NCBI GenBank assembly: GCA_001769385.1
Contig: MEPB01000077.1
Coordinates: forward strand, 84,616 to 148,615
From: Bacteroidetes bacterium RIFCSPLOWO2_12_FULL_35_15
GTDB lineage: Bacteria > Bacteroidota > Bacteroidia > 2-12-FULL-35-15
Length of the DNA: 64,000 nucleotides
Reading direction: 5' to 3'
Each line of letters opens with the position of its first letter. Position 1 is the first letter of the stretch. A model generated the notes under the pieces. That model saw only the letters and a program-made list of their open reading frames with translations. It did no database searches and had not been told where the DNA came from. Shown in pieces: positions 56,140-63,888 of the stretch. Position numbers and translations under genes: made by a program.

Positions 56140-56413
56140 AGAAAAACAGTTCATTCTAGTTTTAAAAGCCTGAAATATTGGTAGGTAGTATTTTGAAAAA
56201 ATCCCACTCGCTCCTATTAAATAATGACATCTTTTTGACTAACATTAATTCAGTAAAATAATTAATTTTGATAGGCATAGAAACGATATTGTAAAGCAAT
56301 CACTTTGCTTGAAAATAACATTTAGGAGATGTATTTCGTACCTAAAATTAATTCCTACCTTCGGTACACCGAAGTTTTACATTCAGAAAAAGCAGAAATA
56401 ATTGTATATTTAA

Positions 56414-56470
56414 ATAAAGAAAGGGCGGACACGCAGGAATAAAATCCTGTGTCCATTGCGGACGTATCGG
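56414..56470. other. Hairpin in gene-free stretch before the RHS array
   Basis: GGACACGCAGGA pairs with TCCTGTGTCC with a 2-base bulge (about 56427-56453). The surrounding gap 56140-56552 shows no gene; it contains only short frames and ends at an in-frame TAG (56547-56549) directly before the RHS fragment. Confidence 0.4.
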
Positions 56471-56552
56471 AGGTAAATTTGTTTCAGAAAAGATTAAGCA
56501 ATTTTATTTTCCTTTAGGTATAACCGAAAAATCTATTGTGATTTGGTAGCAA

Positions 56553-58214
56553 TTGAGATGTGTCCGGGATGCAGCCGGAAACTTATTGCAAAACAGACTC
56601 TACCATGTAAACGATAGTACAACTTATGATACTTTGCAAACAGATGATATCAACGATCAAGGAACATTCAATAGTACAGCCAATACAATCAATGATGTAA
56701 ATAATTACAAGTATGATGAAATTGGGAATTTAATATGTGACAGTACAGAAGAAATTTCTCAAATCGAATGGACAGTATATGGAAAAATAAAAAGTATTAC
56801 GCGTCCAACAAGCAGCTCAAAAGATAATTTGAGGTTTGATTATGATGCTTCCGGAAATCGTATTGCTAAACATGTTTACGATGCAACTAATAATTGGAAA
56901 TACACCACCTATTATGTACGTGATGCGCAAGGCAATGTAATGAGTGTTTACGATCAAAGATTACCAGGAACCATGAGTTTTAAATTAATTGAACAGGATA
57001 TTTATGGAAGTAGCCGAATTGGTTTAAATTTGCTTAATAAAGAAATGATAAGCCCGTTAACAGAATCAATCATAACACATGTGTTGGGTAAAAAACAATA
57101 TGAATTAAGTAACCATTTAGGTAATGTTTTGACTGTTGTATCGGATAGAAGGATTCCGGTTGATGTGGATAGTAATGGTGTAATTGATTTTTATGTTGCC
57201 GATATCCAGAGCGCAACAGACTACTATCCGTTCGGTGTAGTAATGTCAGGTAGGAATTTTACTTCTGCAAATGGCTATAGGTACGGGTTTAACGGTAAGG
57301 AGAATGATAACGAGGTTAAAGGAAACGGGAATAGTTTAGATTTTGGAGCAAGGATATATGACCCACGAATTGGCAGACTTTTATCAATTGATCCATTATT
57401 TGGAGCATTTCCTTCTTTATCTCCTTATAGTTTTGCAAATAATAATCCTCTTTTCTTTTTAGACATAAGTGGAAAAGTTTTAACACCTCATGGAACAGAA
57501 GTGGCAAAGGCCCTATTCGTTGCTCAACTCGAAAAAGGTTTTAGTGATAAAATTTGTGTATCGATTAATAACGGTGTGGTTGAACTTCACAGGCCTGGAA
57601 ATAAACGTCCTTTGAATTTAAATAATAAGAGGGATGCAAATTATGTAAGACGAAATTTAGATAGAGGCCAACAGGTCTTTGTTAAAGAATTAAATGGCGT
57701 CATATCTGATGAGTTTAACACTCATATTCATGTTGTGGAAAATAGCGACAAGGTTAAAGGTGGCAATTATCAAAAATACGATCCAACAAATGAAAAATAT
57801 GGAAATATAATTGATTTAACTGATGCTAGTAAATTGGATTTGAATACTTCTCCTAATAAAGGAATAAGTGCTAACAGCCTAATTGCACACGAAGTTACAG
57901 AGGCATTTGATGCACAAAAAAATCATAATAGCCCAAACAAATTACCTTCCGAGTCTCATGCGGTTGGAGTTAAGGCGCAAGAAAATATTGAGGGAGTAAC
58001 ATTATTAAAGGGAAGTGGTTATCAAGTAAATGTTACAATAAAAGACAGTAAATATGATTTTGTAGGTATAGTAATTTTCCAAAAGGGAGATAAAACATTT
58101 ACACAAATAAATGCGTATGATAAAGGAGATTTGAAATTATCAACGACTGTCGAAGGTGTCGGAGAGTTTCATGATTCTGGTAAAAAAGGCACTGTTTTAG
58201 AAATTAAAAAATAA
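56553..58214 (+). CDS. RHS-repeat core fragment with C-terminal metalloprotease-like tip (5'-truncated)
   Basis: 553 codons open from a TTG after an in-frame TAG at 56547-56549, with no signal peptide, so this is the 3' part of a longer RHS gene. RHS repeats (NYKYDEIGNLICDS, LRFDYDASGNRIAKH, YYVRDAQGNVMSVYD) lead to the Bacteroidota RHS core end ([37 protein letters not shown] with D270). After residue ~310 the sequence is variable: a possible zincin-like region LIAHEVTEAFDAQ (H446, E447, E450) and H469/E477. RHS proteins carry toxic C-terminal tips released inside target cells; that this tip is a toxin is inferred from the position, not from a known domain. The gene at 58223 follows by 8 bp. 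Confidence 0.72.
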   Translation: MRCVRDAAGNLLQNRLYHVNDSTTYDTLQTDDINDQGTFNSTANTINDVNNYKYDEIGNLICDSTEEISQIEWTVYGKIKSITRPTSSSKDNLRFDYDASGNRIAKHVYDATNNWKYTTYYVRDAQGNVMSVYDQRLPGTMSFKLIEQDIYGSSRIGLNLLNKEMISPLTESIITHVLGKKQYELSNHLGNVLTVVSDRRIPVDVDSNGVIDFYVADIQSATDYYPFGVVMSGRNFTSANGYRYGFNGKENDNEVKGNGNSLDFGARIYDPRIGRLLSIDPLFGAFPSLSPYSFANNNPLFFLDISGKVLTPHGTEVAKALFVAQLEKGFSDKICVSINNGVVELHRPGNKRPLNLNNKRDANYVRRNLDRGQQVFVKELNGVISDEFNTHIHVVENSDKVKGGNYQKYDPTNEKYGNIIDLTDASKLDLNTSPNKGISANSLIAHEVTEAFDAQKNHNSPNKLPSESHAVGVKAQENIEGVTLLKGSGYQVNVTIKDSKYDFVGIVIFQKGDKTFTQINAYDKGDLKLSTTVEGVGEFHDSGKKGTVLEIKK

Positions 58215-58222
58215 CAATAGAA

Positions 58223-58942
58223 ATGATAAAAAAAATCAATATTAAATTTATTTTAATAATCTGTTTTTATTTCTGCTTTCAGGTAAAGGCATATATGCAA
58301 TCTGGCGTTTCTCCTTTTTATCAAAAAACACTTTGTGATACAATTTTTAATACTTTCTTAAAATCATCGAATTGCGAAAGACTTTATTTGATGCATACTT
58401 TAAAATCAGAAAAAAAAGCGAGTTTTTATGACCCGTGTTATGTTGATATGTTGTATATATTATTGGATTCTATTGATGATAAAAAGGCTGATTTTAGCAT
58501 TGGATTTTATGGGGATGTTGTTTGGATGGATTCAATGAAGTATGTAAGAGATATGAAACACTGGATAAAGATAGAAAATTGTGACACAACATATAGAATT
58601 AATTTTGACATTAAAAGCAATGCTATTATCAGTTGTAATGGAATTCCTTTATATAAAGTTATTATATACAGTAAAGATAAAGAAGACACTGACCCATTTA
58701 AAATAGAACTGTATATTGAATATCAATGGAAATTATCTTTCCCATCTAAATGTTGTCTATTTTTAGGAAGAGCCAACCAAGGGTATTCTACTGATTTTGA
58801 CACGTTCAAATATAAGCCAAATACAATATACAAACTTGTTTTTCCTTTTTTGGATACTTCAGCTGAAATTATATTATATACGGACAATAATGGAAAAATT
58901 GAAAAAGTAAATAATTATTATGGCTGTGATCGAAAATGGTAA
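58223..58942 (+). CDS. Secreted protein, candidate immunity partner of the first RHS tip
   Basis: 239 residues with an N-terminal signal peptide (NIKFILIICFYFCFQVKAYM). No family recognised. Cys residues recur (CDTIFN, SNCERL, ENCDTTY, SCNGIP, SKCCLFL, YGCDRKW), which suggests disulfides in the periplasm. It starts 8 bp after the RHS tip stop; this spacing and the small secreted form fit an immunity protein for that tip, but this is inferred only from position. Confidence 0.6.
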   Translation: MIKKINIKFILIICFYFCFQVKAYMQSGVSPFYQKTLCDTIFNTFLKSSNCERLYLMHTLKSEKKASFYDPCYVDMLYILLDSIDDKKADFSIGFYGDVVWMDSMKYVRDMKHWIKIENCDTTYRINFDIKSNAIISCNGIPLYKVIIYSKDKEDTDPFKIELYIEYQWKLSFPSKCCLFLGRANQGYSTDFDTFKYKPNTIYKLVFPFLDTSAEIILYTDNNGKIEKVNNYYGCDRKW

Positions 58943-59002
58943 TGTTCAGAAGTTTTTTTGTTATGCTACCGCAAAAGTACAAAACCTTCTATGCATTTTA
59001 AT

Positions 59003-59150
59003 TTTGTTGAATCTAAGCTCTGCATACGAAAAATAATTGTTGGTGTAAAGAACAATTTGTACATGAATATTTCAATCATTTTTTGAATATTTTAATTACC
59101 AGTTCTTTGAATAAAAATGAAGCAAAAACCGTGTGACCGTTCGGTGTAGT
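59003..59150. repeat. Leader repeat before displaced RHS tip, copy 1
   Basis: The non-coding stretch matches 62061-62209 with few changes (shared segments: CTAAGCTCTG, AATTGTTGGTGT, AGAACAATTT, AGTTCTTTGAATAAAAATGA, TGTGACCGTTCGGTGTAGTA). Both copies end in an in-frame TGA (59134-59136 here) followed by the RHS core sequence CCGTTCGGTGTAGTAATG. Confidence 0.8.
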
Positions 59151-59151
59151 A

Positions 59152-60021
59152 ATGCCGGGTAGGAACTTTACTTCTGCAAATGGCTATAGATACGGATATA
59201 ATGGGAAAGAGAAGGATGATGAGGTTAAGGGAGCAGGTAACAGCTATAATTATGGATTTAGAATATACGACCCTCGTATTGGTAGGTTCTTAAGTGTTGA
59301 CCCTTTGTCTAACAACTTTGCTTATTATACTCCATATCAATATGCAGGAAACAAACCTATTGCATATATTGATTTAGATGGTTTAGAAGATGTTACATTT
59401 TACGAAAAAGATAATAATCAGTATATGAAAATAGTTTATAATGCAGAGGATGTAAAAAAATTAATAGCAAACAATCCAAAAGACCCTGTGATATTGCGCG
59501 TTCATTATAAATCTGGAATTGTAAATCAATTTAAAGGGCCGAATGTCGTTAATGAAAAGAAAGTATTTAATTTATTTTCAAAACAATTAGCAAAAAGTAT
59601 TATTGTGGCTGACGCATATCATAAAGCAAAGAAAGCAGAAGATAAAAACTATTTTAAGTTTACTAATGGAGGAGCAAAAGATGATATTCTTGTACCAAAG
59701 TTAGAAAAAGCTCCAGAAATAAAAGGTGTAGAGCCAAATTCAACGGAGGAACCTCCCAAAACTATTAAGTATATTATTTTTGAAATAGATGTTAATAAAG
59801 CGGATGCAGACAATTTCCTTAAATTGAAAGACAATCTCGATTATGTGAAAGCGCAAGTCGCAGCTTATAAAGCAGAAGGATACGATGAAGTTAAATTCGC
59901 TGGATTTAAAGTTGTCGACAAATTACAAGAAGATAGCGGTGCCTCAACTTTTAAAGGGGAGAAAGGAGTGCCTATGTCTCAGGCAGTAATACTCGAAAAA
60001 GGCGAAAAAGAAAAAAAGTAA
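59152..60021 (+). CDS. Displaced RHS tip with unknown C-terminal domain (second cassette)
   Basis: 289 residues. Only the end of the RHS core remains (MPGRNFTSANGYRYGYNGKE ... YDPRIGRFLSVDP, D40, ending GLED at residue ~80). The rest is a variable domain with no recognised family, lysine-rich, ending in SQAVILEKGEKEKK. The core begins directly after an in-frame TGA at 59134, so the piece has no natural start of its own and no signal peptide. Its first ~55 bp are nearly identical to the matching segment of the fragment at 57228-57320, so recombination between them is possible. Followed 35 bp later by a lipoprotein gene, its probable immunity partner. Confidence 0.7.
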   Translation: MPGRNFTSANGYRYGYNGKEKDDEVKGAGNSYNYGFRIYDPRIGRFLSVDPLSNNFAYYTPYQYAGNKPIAYIDLDGLEDVTFYEKDNNQYMKIVYNAEDVKKLIANNPKDPVILRVHYKSGIVNQFKGPNVVNEKKVFNLFSKQLAKSIIVADAYHKAKKAEDKNYFKFTNGGAKDDILVPKLEKAPEIKGVEPNSTEEPPKTIKYIIFEIDVNKADADNFLKLKDNLDYVKAQVAAYKAEGYDEVKFAGFKVVDKLQEDSGASTFKGEKGVPMSQAVILEKGEKEKK

Positions 60022-60027
60022 ATTAAT

Positions 60028-60035
60028 TATCTTTG
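60028..60035 (+). promoter_or_regulatory. Putative -7 box for the lipoprotein/immunity gene
   Basis: TATCTTTG matches TAnnTTTG 21 bp before ATG 60057, so the small lipoprotein gene may have its own promoter, independent of the RHS tip. No clear -33 box. Confidence 0.4.
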
Positions 60036-60056
60036 TGTATAAAAATTATTTTAAAT

Positions 60057-60542
60057 ATGAAAGTAAGAGCCTTTTTTTTATTGTTTTCAATTTTTTTATT
60101 GTCTTGCAATAGGAATAATAATGAATCCAATATCAACCCACAATCAAATAGTTTGGTTGCTGAAAGTAAAATAAACGATTCAATATTTTATAGCTCAGAA
60201 GACTCTGAAAAAAATAGAATATTACTGTTTCAGAAAAAAAAGTTTGTTTGGATAATTGAGAAAACATCCAATAATGATACATTATTAGATGTTATTTATG
60301 GAAAATACGAATCAAAAAATGACTCGATTCTATTTAGTTTAGCTGATTCAACAGATAAAGAAACTATTTATCCAACTGAGCAATCGGATAGTATCTTCGA
60401 GAATATTTTTAAAAGAAAAAGGACTATTCATACAGAAATTACGTCTGTTGGGAAGTTTTATGCAATAAGACAATCTGGTAATTTAGAATTTATTTTGAAC
60501 AAGAAAAAATATGTATTGCTAAAAAATAATGGGAATAAATAA
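60057..60542 (+). CDS. Small lipoprotein, candidate immunity partner of the second RHS tip
   Basis: Start placed at ATG 60057, giving the lipoprotein signal MKVRAFFLLFSIFLLSCNRN with lipobox LLSC; an upstream in-frame start would add 8 residues. About 161 residues, otherwise unrecognised (DSIFYSSEDSEKNRILLF, FVWIIEKTSNNDTLLDVIYG). A predicted periplasmic lipoprotein next to a displaced RHS tip is a typical immunity protein arrangement, but the pairing is inferred from position only. Confidence 0.65.
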   Translation: MKVRAFFLLFSIFLLSCNRNNNESNINPQSNSLVAESKINDSIFYSSEDSEKNRILLFQKKKFVWIIEKTSNNDTLLDVIYGKYESKNDSILFSLADSTDKETIYPTEQSDSIFENIFKRKRTIHTEITSVGKFYAIRQSGNLEFILNKKKYVLLKNNGNK

Positions 60543-60644
60543 TAAACTTTTTCATTTCAAGAACGGTCAAAGGAATAGTAGTTAAAAATGATGAAAAACA
60601 CTGGCTGTAAAAAGCAAATTAAACATTAACTAAAAAAGAATATT

Positions 60645-60776
60645 ATGGGAATTAAACCAGGTCCAAAAAGAACAGCAACAACAACAGGGAAACCAGACAA
60701 ACGTCAACGAGACAATAAAGAAACCCCTGGAAACACTCCGTCTCTAAAACCACATAAGCATAAGAAAAAGGATTAA
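60645..60776 (+). CDS. 43-residue basic peptide
   Basis: ATG 60645 to TAA 60776 encodes 43 residues starting MGIKPGPKRTATTTGKPDKR and ending PHKHKKKD, very rich in Lys, Arg, Pro and Thr. No known family and no signal peptide. It lies between two cassettes. It may be a real small gene or a chance frame; A-rich sequence directly before the ATG is compatible with translation. Confidence 0.35.
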   Translation: MGIKPGPKRTATTTGKPDKRQRDNKETPGNTPSLKPHKHKKKD

Positions 60777-60891
60777 TTACTTATGATGATGAACACTCGG
60801 CCCGCTGATCCGCTGTAAAATGATTTCTTGACATCTCTATTATTTTTAGAGGACAAATTTCTAAATCATTAAGTTAGATTGCAATATGTAG

Positions 60892-61620
60892 TTGGCAGGA
60901 TGGATACACTGTATTGAGCCTGTTCAAATTAATCCAGGAACGAATACATTAGTAATCTTCGTTAATGGTTTTACAGAAAGTCCTTCTCCAGGAGCAACTC
61001 AAGCTAAGCCTGATCCTGCCGGGTTTGGCAAAGCCTCAGCTATGCTGGAAAAAATTACAGGTGTTCAAGTTGCGACATTTTCGTCAGCTCGAGGTGATCT
61101 TACACAAAAGGATATTGCTGCTTCAATCGAAAATCTGAAAGCAGCCAATCCTAATGCTAAGGTAGTATTAGTTGGTCATAGTCAAGGGGCAGATAATATT
61201 GTGGAACTTGCAAAATCAGATAAAAACATTCAAATAGATTTAGCAATTCTGGTGGATTCAAAGGATGGGTCTAATGGTTTTTTCTTTAATTTGGATGATG
61301 ACAATATTGGAACTAATGTTAAAAATGTAATTAATTATAGACAAGAAACAGAGATGATGCTACAAGGAGAAGAAATAGATCCATCTGATATTGAAGATAA
61401 TACTAAAACGAAGCTTGCTGATAAAGTTGTCAAAGGTGCCATTCACACTTCAATGGATGGTAATGTAGCTTACCAAGTTGTACAAGATGTTTGCAACTTA
61501 TTGTTAGGAAAGCAACCAGTAGATGAAGCAAATAAACGTGAAATCCATGCACAAAAGCCTGCTAAAGGTGATAGAACTGCATTTCAAATTCTAAAACAAA
61601 AGTATCTAAAAAGCAAATGA
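60892..61620 (+). CDS. Displaced toxin-like tip with alpha/beta-hydrolase (lipase-like) fold (third cassette)
   Basis: 242 residues from a TTG that directly follows an in-frame TAG (60889-60891), so it looks like a severed C-terminal domain without RHS core. The nucleophile elbow KVVLVGHSQGADNI (S97) and the strand LVIFVNGFTE mark an alpha/beta-hydrolase; D122 (AILVDSKDG) and H185 (KGAIHTSMDG) are candidate triad partners. Lipase-like effectors of polymorphic toxin systems hydrolyse membrane lipids, which would suit a membrane-protein immunity partner; the next gene, overlapping by 4 bp, encodes such a protein. Toxicity is inferred, not shown. Confidence 0.68.
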   Translation: MAGWIHCIEPVQINPGTNTLVIFVNGFTESPSPGATQAKPDPAGFGKASAMLEKITGVQVATFSSARGDLTQKDIAASIENLKAANPNAKVVLVGHSQGADNIVELAKSDKNIQIDLAILVDSKDGSNGFFFNLDDDNIGTNVKNVINYRQETEMMLQGEEIDPSDIEDNTKTKLADKVVKGAIHTSMDGNVAYQVVQDVCNLLLGKQPVDEANKREIHAQKPAKGDRTAFQILKQKYLKSK

Positions 61621-61922
61621 CAATGAGTAAACAATTTAAAGTTACTATTTCTATTATTCTCTCGATGTTAATAATGATTGTTGAGGTTTTTTTAATTATG
61701 GCTGGGCGAGAACTATATGTATCTGAGCAACTTAGCAAAAATGGAAAACAGGACTTTATTTTTAATAGCATATATTATCTTGTGGGGTCAACTATATTGA
61801 TATTTGTCATCTCTAAATTAATTTTGCAAAATGAGAATCAAGCATTGCGAACAAAAGTTTATCTCGGTTTATTCATTTTGAACGCTTTGATTTTTGCATT
61901 TCTAATTTATGGATTAATTTAA
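61617..61922 (+). CDS. Small three-helix membrane protein, candidate immunity partner
   Basis: 101 residues with three hydrophobic segments ([60 protein letters not shown]). It overlaps the hydrolase gene by 4 bp (ATGA). A small inner-membrane protein coupled to a lipase-like tip fits immunity against a membrane-acting toxin. No known family. Confidence 0.65.
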   Translation: MTMSKQFKVTISIILSMLIMIVEVFLIMAGRELYVSEQLSKNGKQDFIFNSIYYLVGSTILIFVISKLILQNENQALRTKVYLGLFILNALIFAFLIYGLI

Positions 61923-62045
61923 TTATCGATACGGATTTAATGGAAAAGAGAACGATGATGAAGTTAAGGGAAGCGGAAATCAAATTGACTTTGGGGCAAG
62001 AATCTATGACCCCATAGCGCTAAGATGAAGCGTTGATAAAGTGTG
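61921..62045 (+). pseudogene. RHS core remnant with stop in the autocleavage region
   Basis: Bases 61921-62028 translate as [20 protein letters not shown] ... [10 protein letters not shown] then TGA. The expected D-P-x-x-G-R-W/F-S-V-D continues after the TGA as SVD (62029 onwards), so a TGG to TGA change or a deletion broke the core. No tip follows. The fragment is a decayed sixth copy of the core. Confidence 0.7.
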
Positions 62046-62060
62046 TAAGATCTTAGTGAT

Positions 62061-62209
62061 TTTGCTGCAACTAAGCTCTGTTTCCGAAAAGAAAATTGTT
62101 GGTGTTATAGAACAATTTGCAATAAATATTTCAATTGTTTTTGAGTATTTTTATATCACAGTTCTTTGAATAAAAATGAAGTAAAAACCTTGTGACCGTT
62201 CGGTGTAGT
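62061..62209. repeat. Leader repeat before displaced RHS tip, copy 2
   Basis: This is the second copy of the ~150-bp non-coding leader (first at 59003-59150). It ends with an in-frame TGA at 62193-62195 and then CCGTTCGGTGTAGTAATG. The two copies differ by scattered substitutions and 1-2 bp indels. Confidence 0.8.
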
Positions 62210-62210
62210 A

Positions 62211-63131
62211 ATGCCGGGTAGAAACTTTACTTCTGAAAATGGCTATAGGTACGGGATGAACGGGAAAGAGAAGGATAATGAAGTTTCAGGAAACGGAAAT
62301 AGTTATGATTATGGTTTTAGGATTTATATTCCTAGATTAGGAAGGTTCTTATCTGTTGACCCATTAACTCAAAGTTATCCTTGGTATACTCCTTACCAAT
62401 TTGCTGGAAACAAGCCAATTGTATTTATAGATATTGATGGTCTTGAAGAAGGCGCACCCCCTAAACCAGATGGAGGCACTACCGTTGCCGTTGAAGACGC
62501 TAAAACTATTATTTATAAGCCTAACATTAATCCAAATGTATGGGGTGCACCGTCAAAAAATGCTATTAAATTTGTTGGAAAATATGGAACTGATTATGAT
62601 AGAGCTCCTGAAGAAAGAGTTAAACGTGCTGTATTAAATAATTTTGCAAACAGCGATGTTTTTTATGTTGCAAATGCAGGTGCATTGAATGGTATTTCGG
62701 GAACGTATTTTTATGTGAAAAATACACCTTTAGCAAACGAAAATAAATCTGGGGGTGAGAATTTGAAACCTAAATCTGTAGGTTTTGCTGTTTTGAGAGC
62801 TCAACTTGGAGATGAATATGAAACCCAGACTGATGCTTCAGGTTTTGCAAATCTGATTATTGAGAGGTATGACAAGATACTTGCAAAGGAAGAAACCAAT
62901 TCAAGTAATGTTCTAACAAATCGAAATTTACTGTTGGGATCTAATGAGTCAAATGCTGCATTTGTAGCACAAGTTCAGAGTAAAATCGCAGAAATAAGGC
63001 CAGATATTGTTACTAATTTGGAGGTTTCTGAAAAGTACACACCTGATCCGAGTAAAACTTATGACACAGGAGATAAAAGTTCCACATCGGATTTTAAAGC
63101 CCAAGTTAATTTCACTGTTATAGAAAAATAG
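62211..63131 (+). CDS. Displaced RHS tip with unknown C-terminal domain (fourth cassette)
   Basis: 306 residues. Core end MPGRNFTSENGYRYGMNGKE ... FRIYIPRLGRFLSVDPLTQ: the Asp of the D-P-x-x-G-R motif is Ile here (I40). The variable part (residues ~80-306, with NVWGAPSKNAIKFVGKYGTD, IERYDKILAKEE, NAAFVAQVQSKIAEIRPDIV) matches no family I know. The frame begins after the in-frame TGA at 62193, so it has no independent start. The gene at 63161 follows by 29 bp. Confidence 0.68.
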   Translation: MPGRNFTSENGYRYGMNGKEKDNEVSGNGNSYDYGFRIYIPRLGRFLSVDPLTQSYPWYTPYQFAGNKPIVFIDIDGLEEGAPPKPDGGTTVAVEDAKTIIYKPNINPNVWGAPSKNAIKFVGKYGTDYDRAPEERVKRAVLNNFANSDVFYVANAGALNGISGTYFYVKNTPLANENKSGGENLKPKSVGFAVLRAQLGDEYETQTDASGFANLIIERYDKILAKEETNSSNVLTNRNLLLGSNESNAAFVAQVQSKIAEIRPDIVTNLEVSEKYTPDPSKTYDTGDKSSTSDFKAQVNFTVIEK

Positions 63132-63160
63132 AATGGCGTAATAATTGGTAATTAGCTACT

Positions 63161-63724
63161 ATGAAAAACATTTTAATACTTCTTACAACCATAATCACTT
63201 TGTATTCCTTTAAAAGGCTAGAGAGTGAAGATAAAGTTGCTTGGAAAAATTCTCAAACTCTTACTTGGCAAAATTTTAAAGCTCAAGCTGACAATGCTTC
63301 AAAGTTAGCTGCGCTTTCAACTTGTAAAATATCTACTAAAAATAATGTTAGAGATGACAGTGATAGTATTGAATTTATTATTGAGTCATATTTTGTCTCT
63401 AACGAATCATGGGTGAAATCTTCCGAGAAGAATGATTATTTATTAAAGCATGAGCAAGGGCATTTTGATCTTAATGAAATTTATGCAAGACAAATTAGGA
63501 AAGAACTAACAAAGACTAAATTTACTTTAGGGACTTTGAATCTTGTTTTTAAAGATATTGTGAAAAAGTATTTTAATCAATTAAATGCGGTTCAGGAATT
63601 ATATGATTCAGAAACAAAACATTCAAAAGATAAAAAGAAGCAAGAGGAATGGAACATTAAAATATCGACTCAACTTAAGGAACTTAATTTGTATTCACCT
63701 TCAATTATTGTTGTACCTTATTAA
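63161..63724 (+). CDS. Secreted DUF922-like putative zinc metalloprotease
   Basis: 187 residues with a signal peptide (NILILLTTIITLYSF). TLTWQNFKAQADNASKLAALSTCKI and YLLKHEQGHFDLNEIYARQIRKEL match the DUF922 family, in which the HExxH motif (H97-E98-Q99-G100-H101) suggests a zinc-dependent protease. Position after the fourth tip would normally be that of an immunity gene, but a protease is unusual there; it may be an accessory enzyme or an immunity protein that degrades the tip. Not resolved. Confidence 0.78.
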   Translation: MKNILILLTTIITLYSFKRLESEDKVAWKNSQTLTWQNFKAQADNASKLAALSTCKISTKNNVRDDSDSIEFIIESYFVSNESWVKSSEKNDYLLKHEQGHFDLNEIYARQIRKELTKTKFTLGTLNLVFKDIVKKYFNQLNAVQELYDSETKHSKDKKKQEEWNIKISTQLKELNLYSPSIIVVPY

Positions 63725-63888
63725 TTGCGATAGATGTCCTGAAATTTATATTGACTTATAATTAGTTCTTTGATAATTCTGTAATGGTTTCCATTTCCAT
63801 CATAATGATACGTGTACCAAACTGGTTATACTGGTAAAGAGTCCTTTGGAATAACAGGCTGACTATCAGGCCTTTTCGAGTTTGTTAT

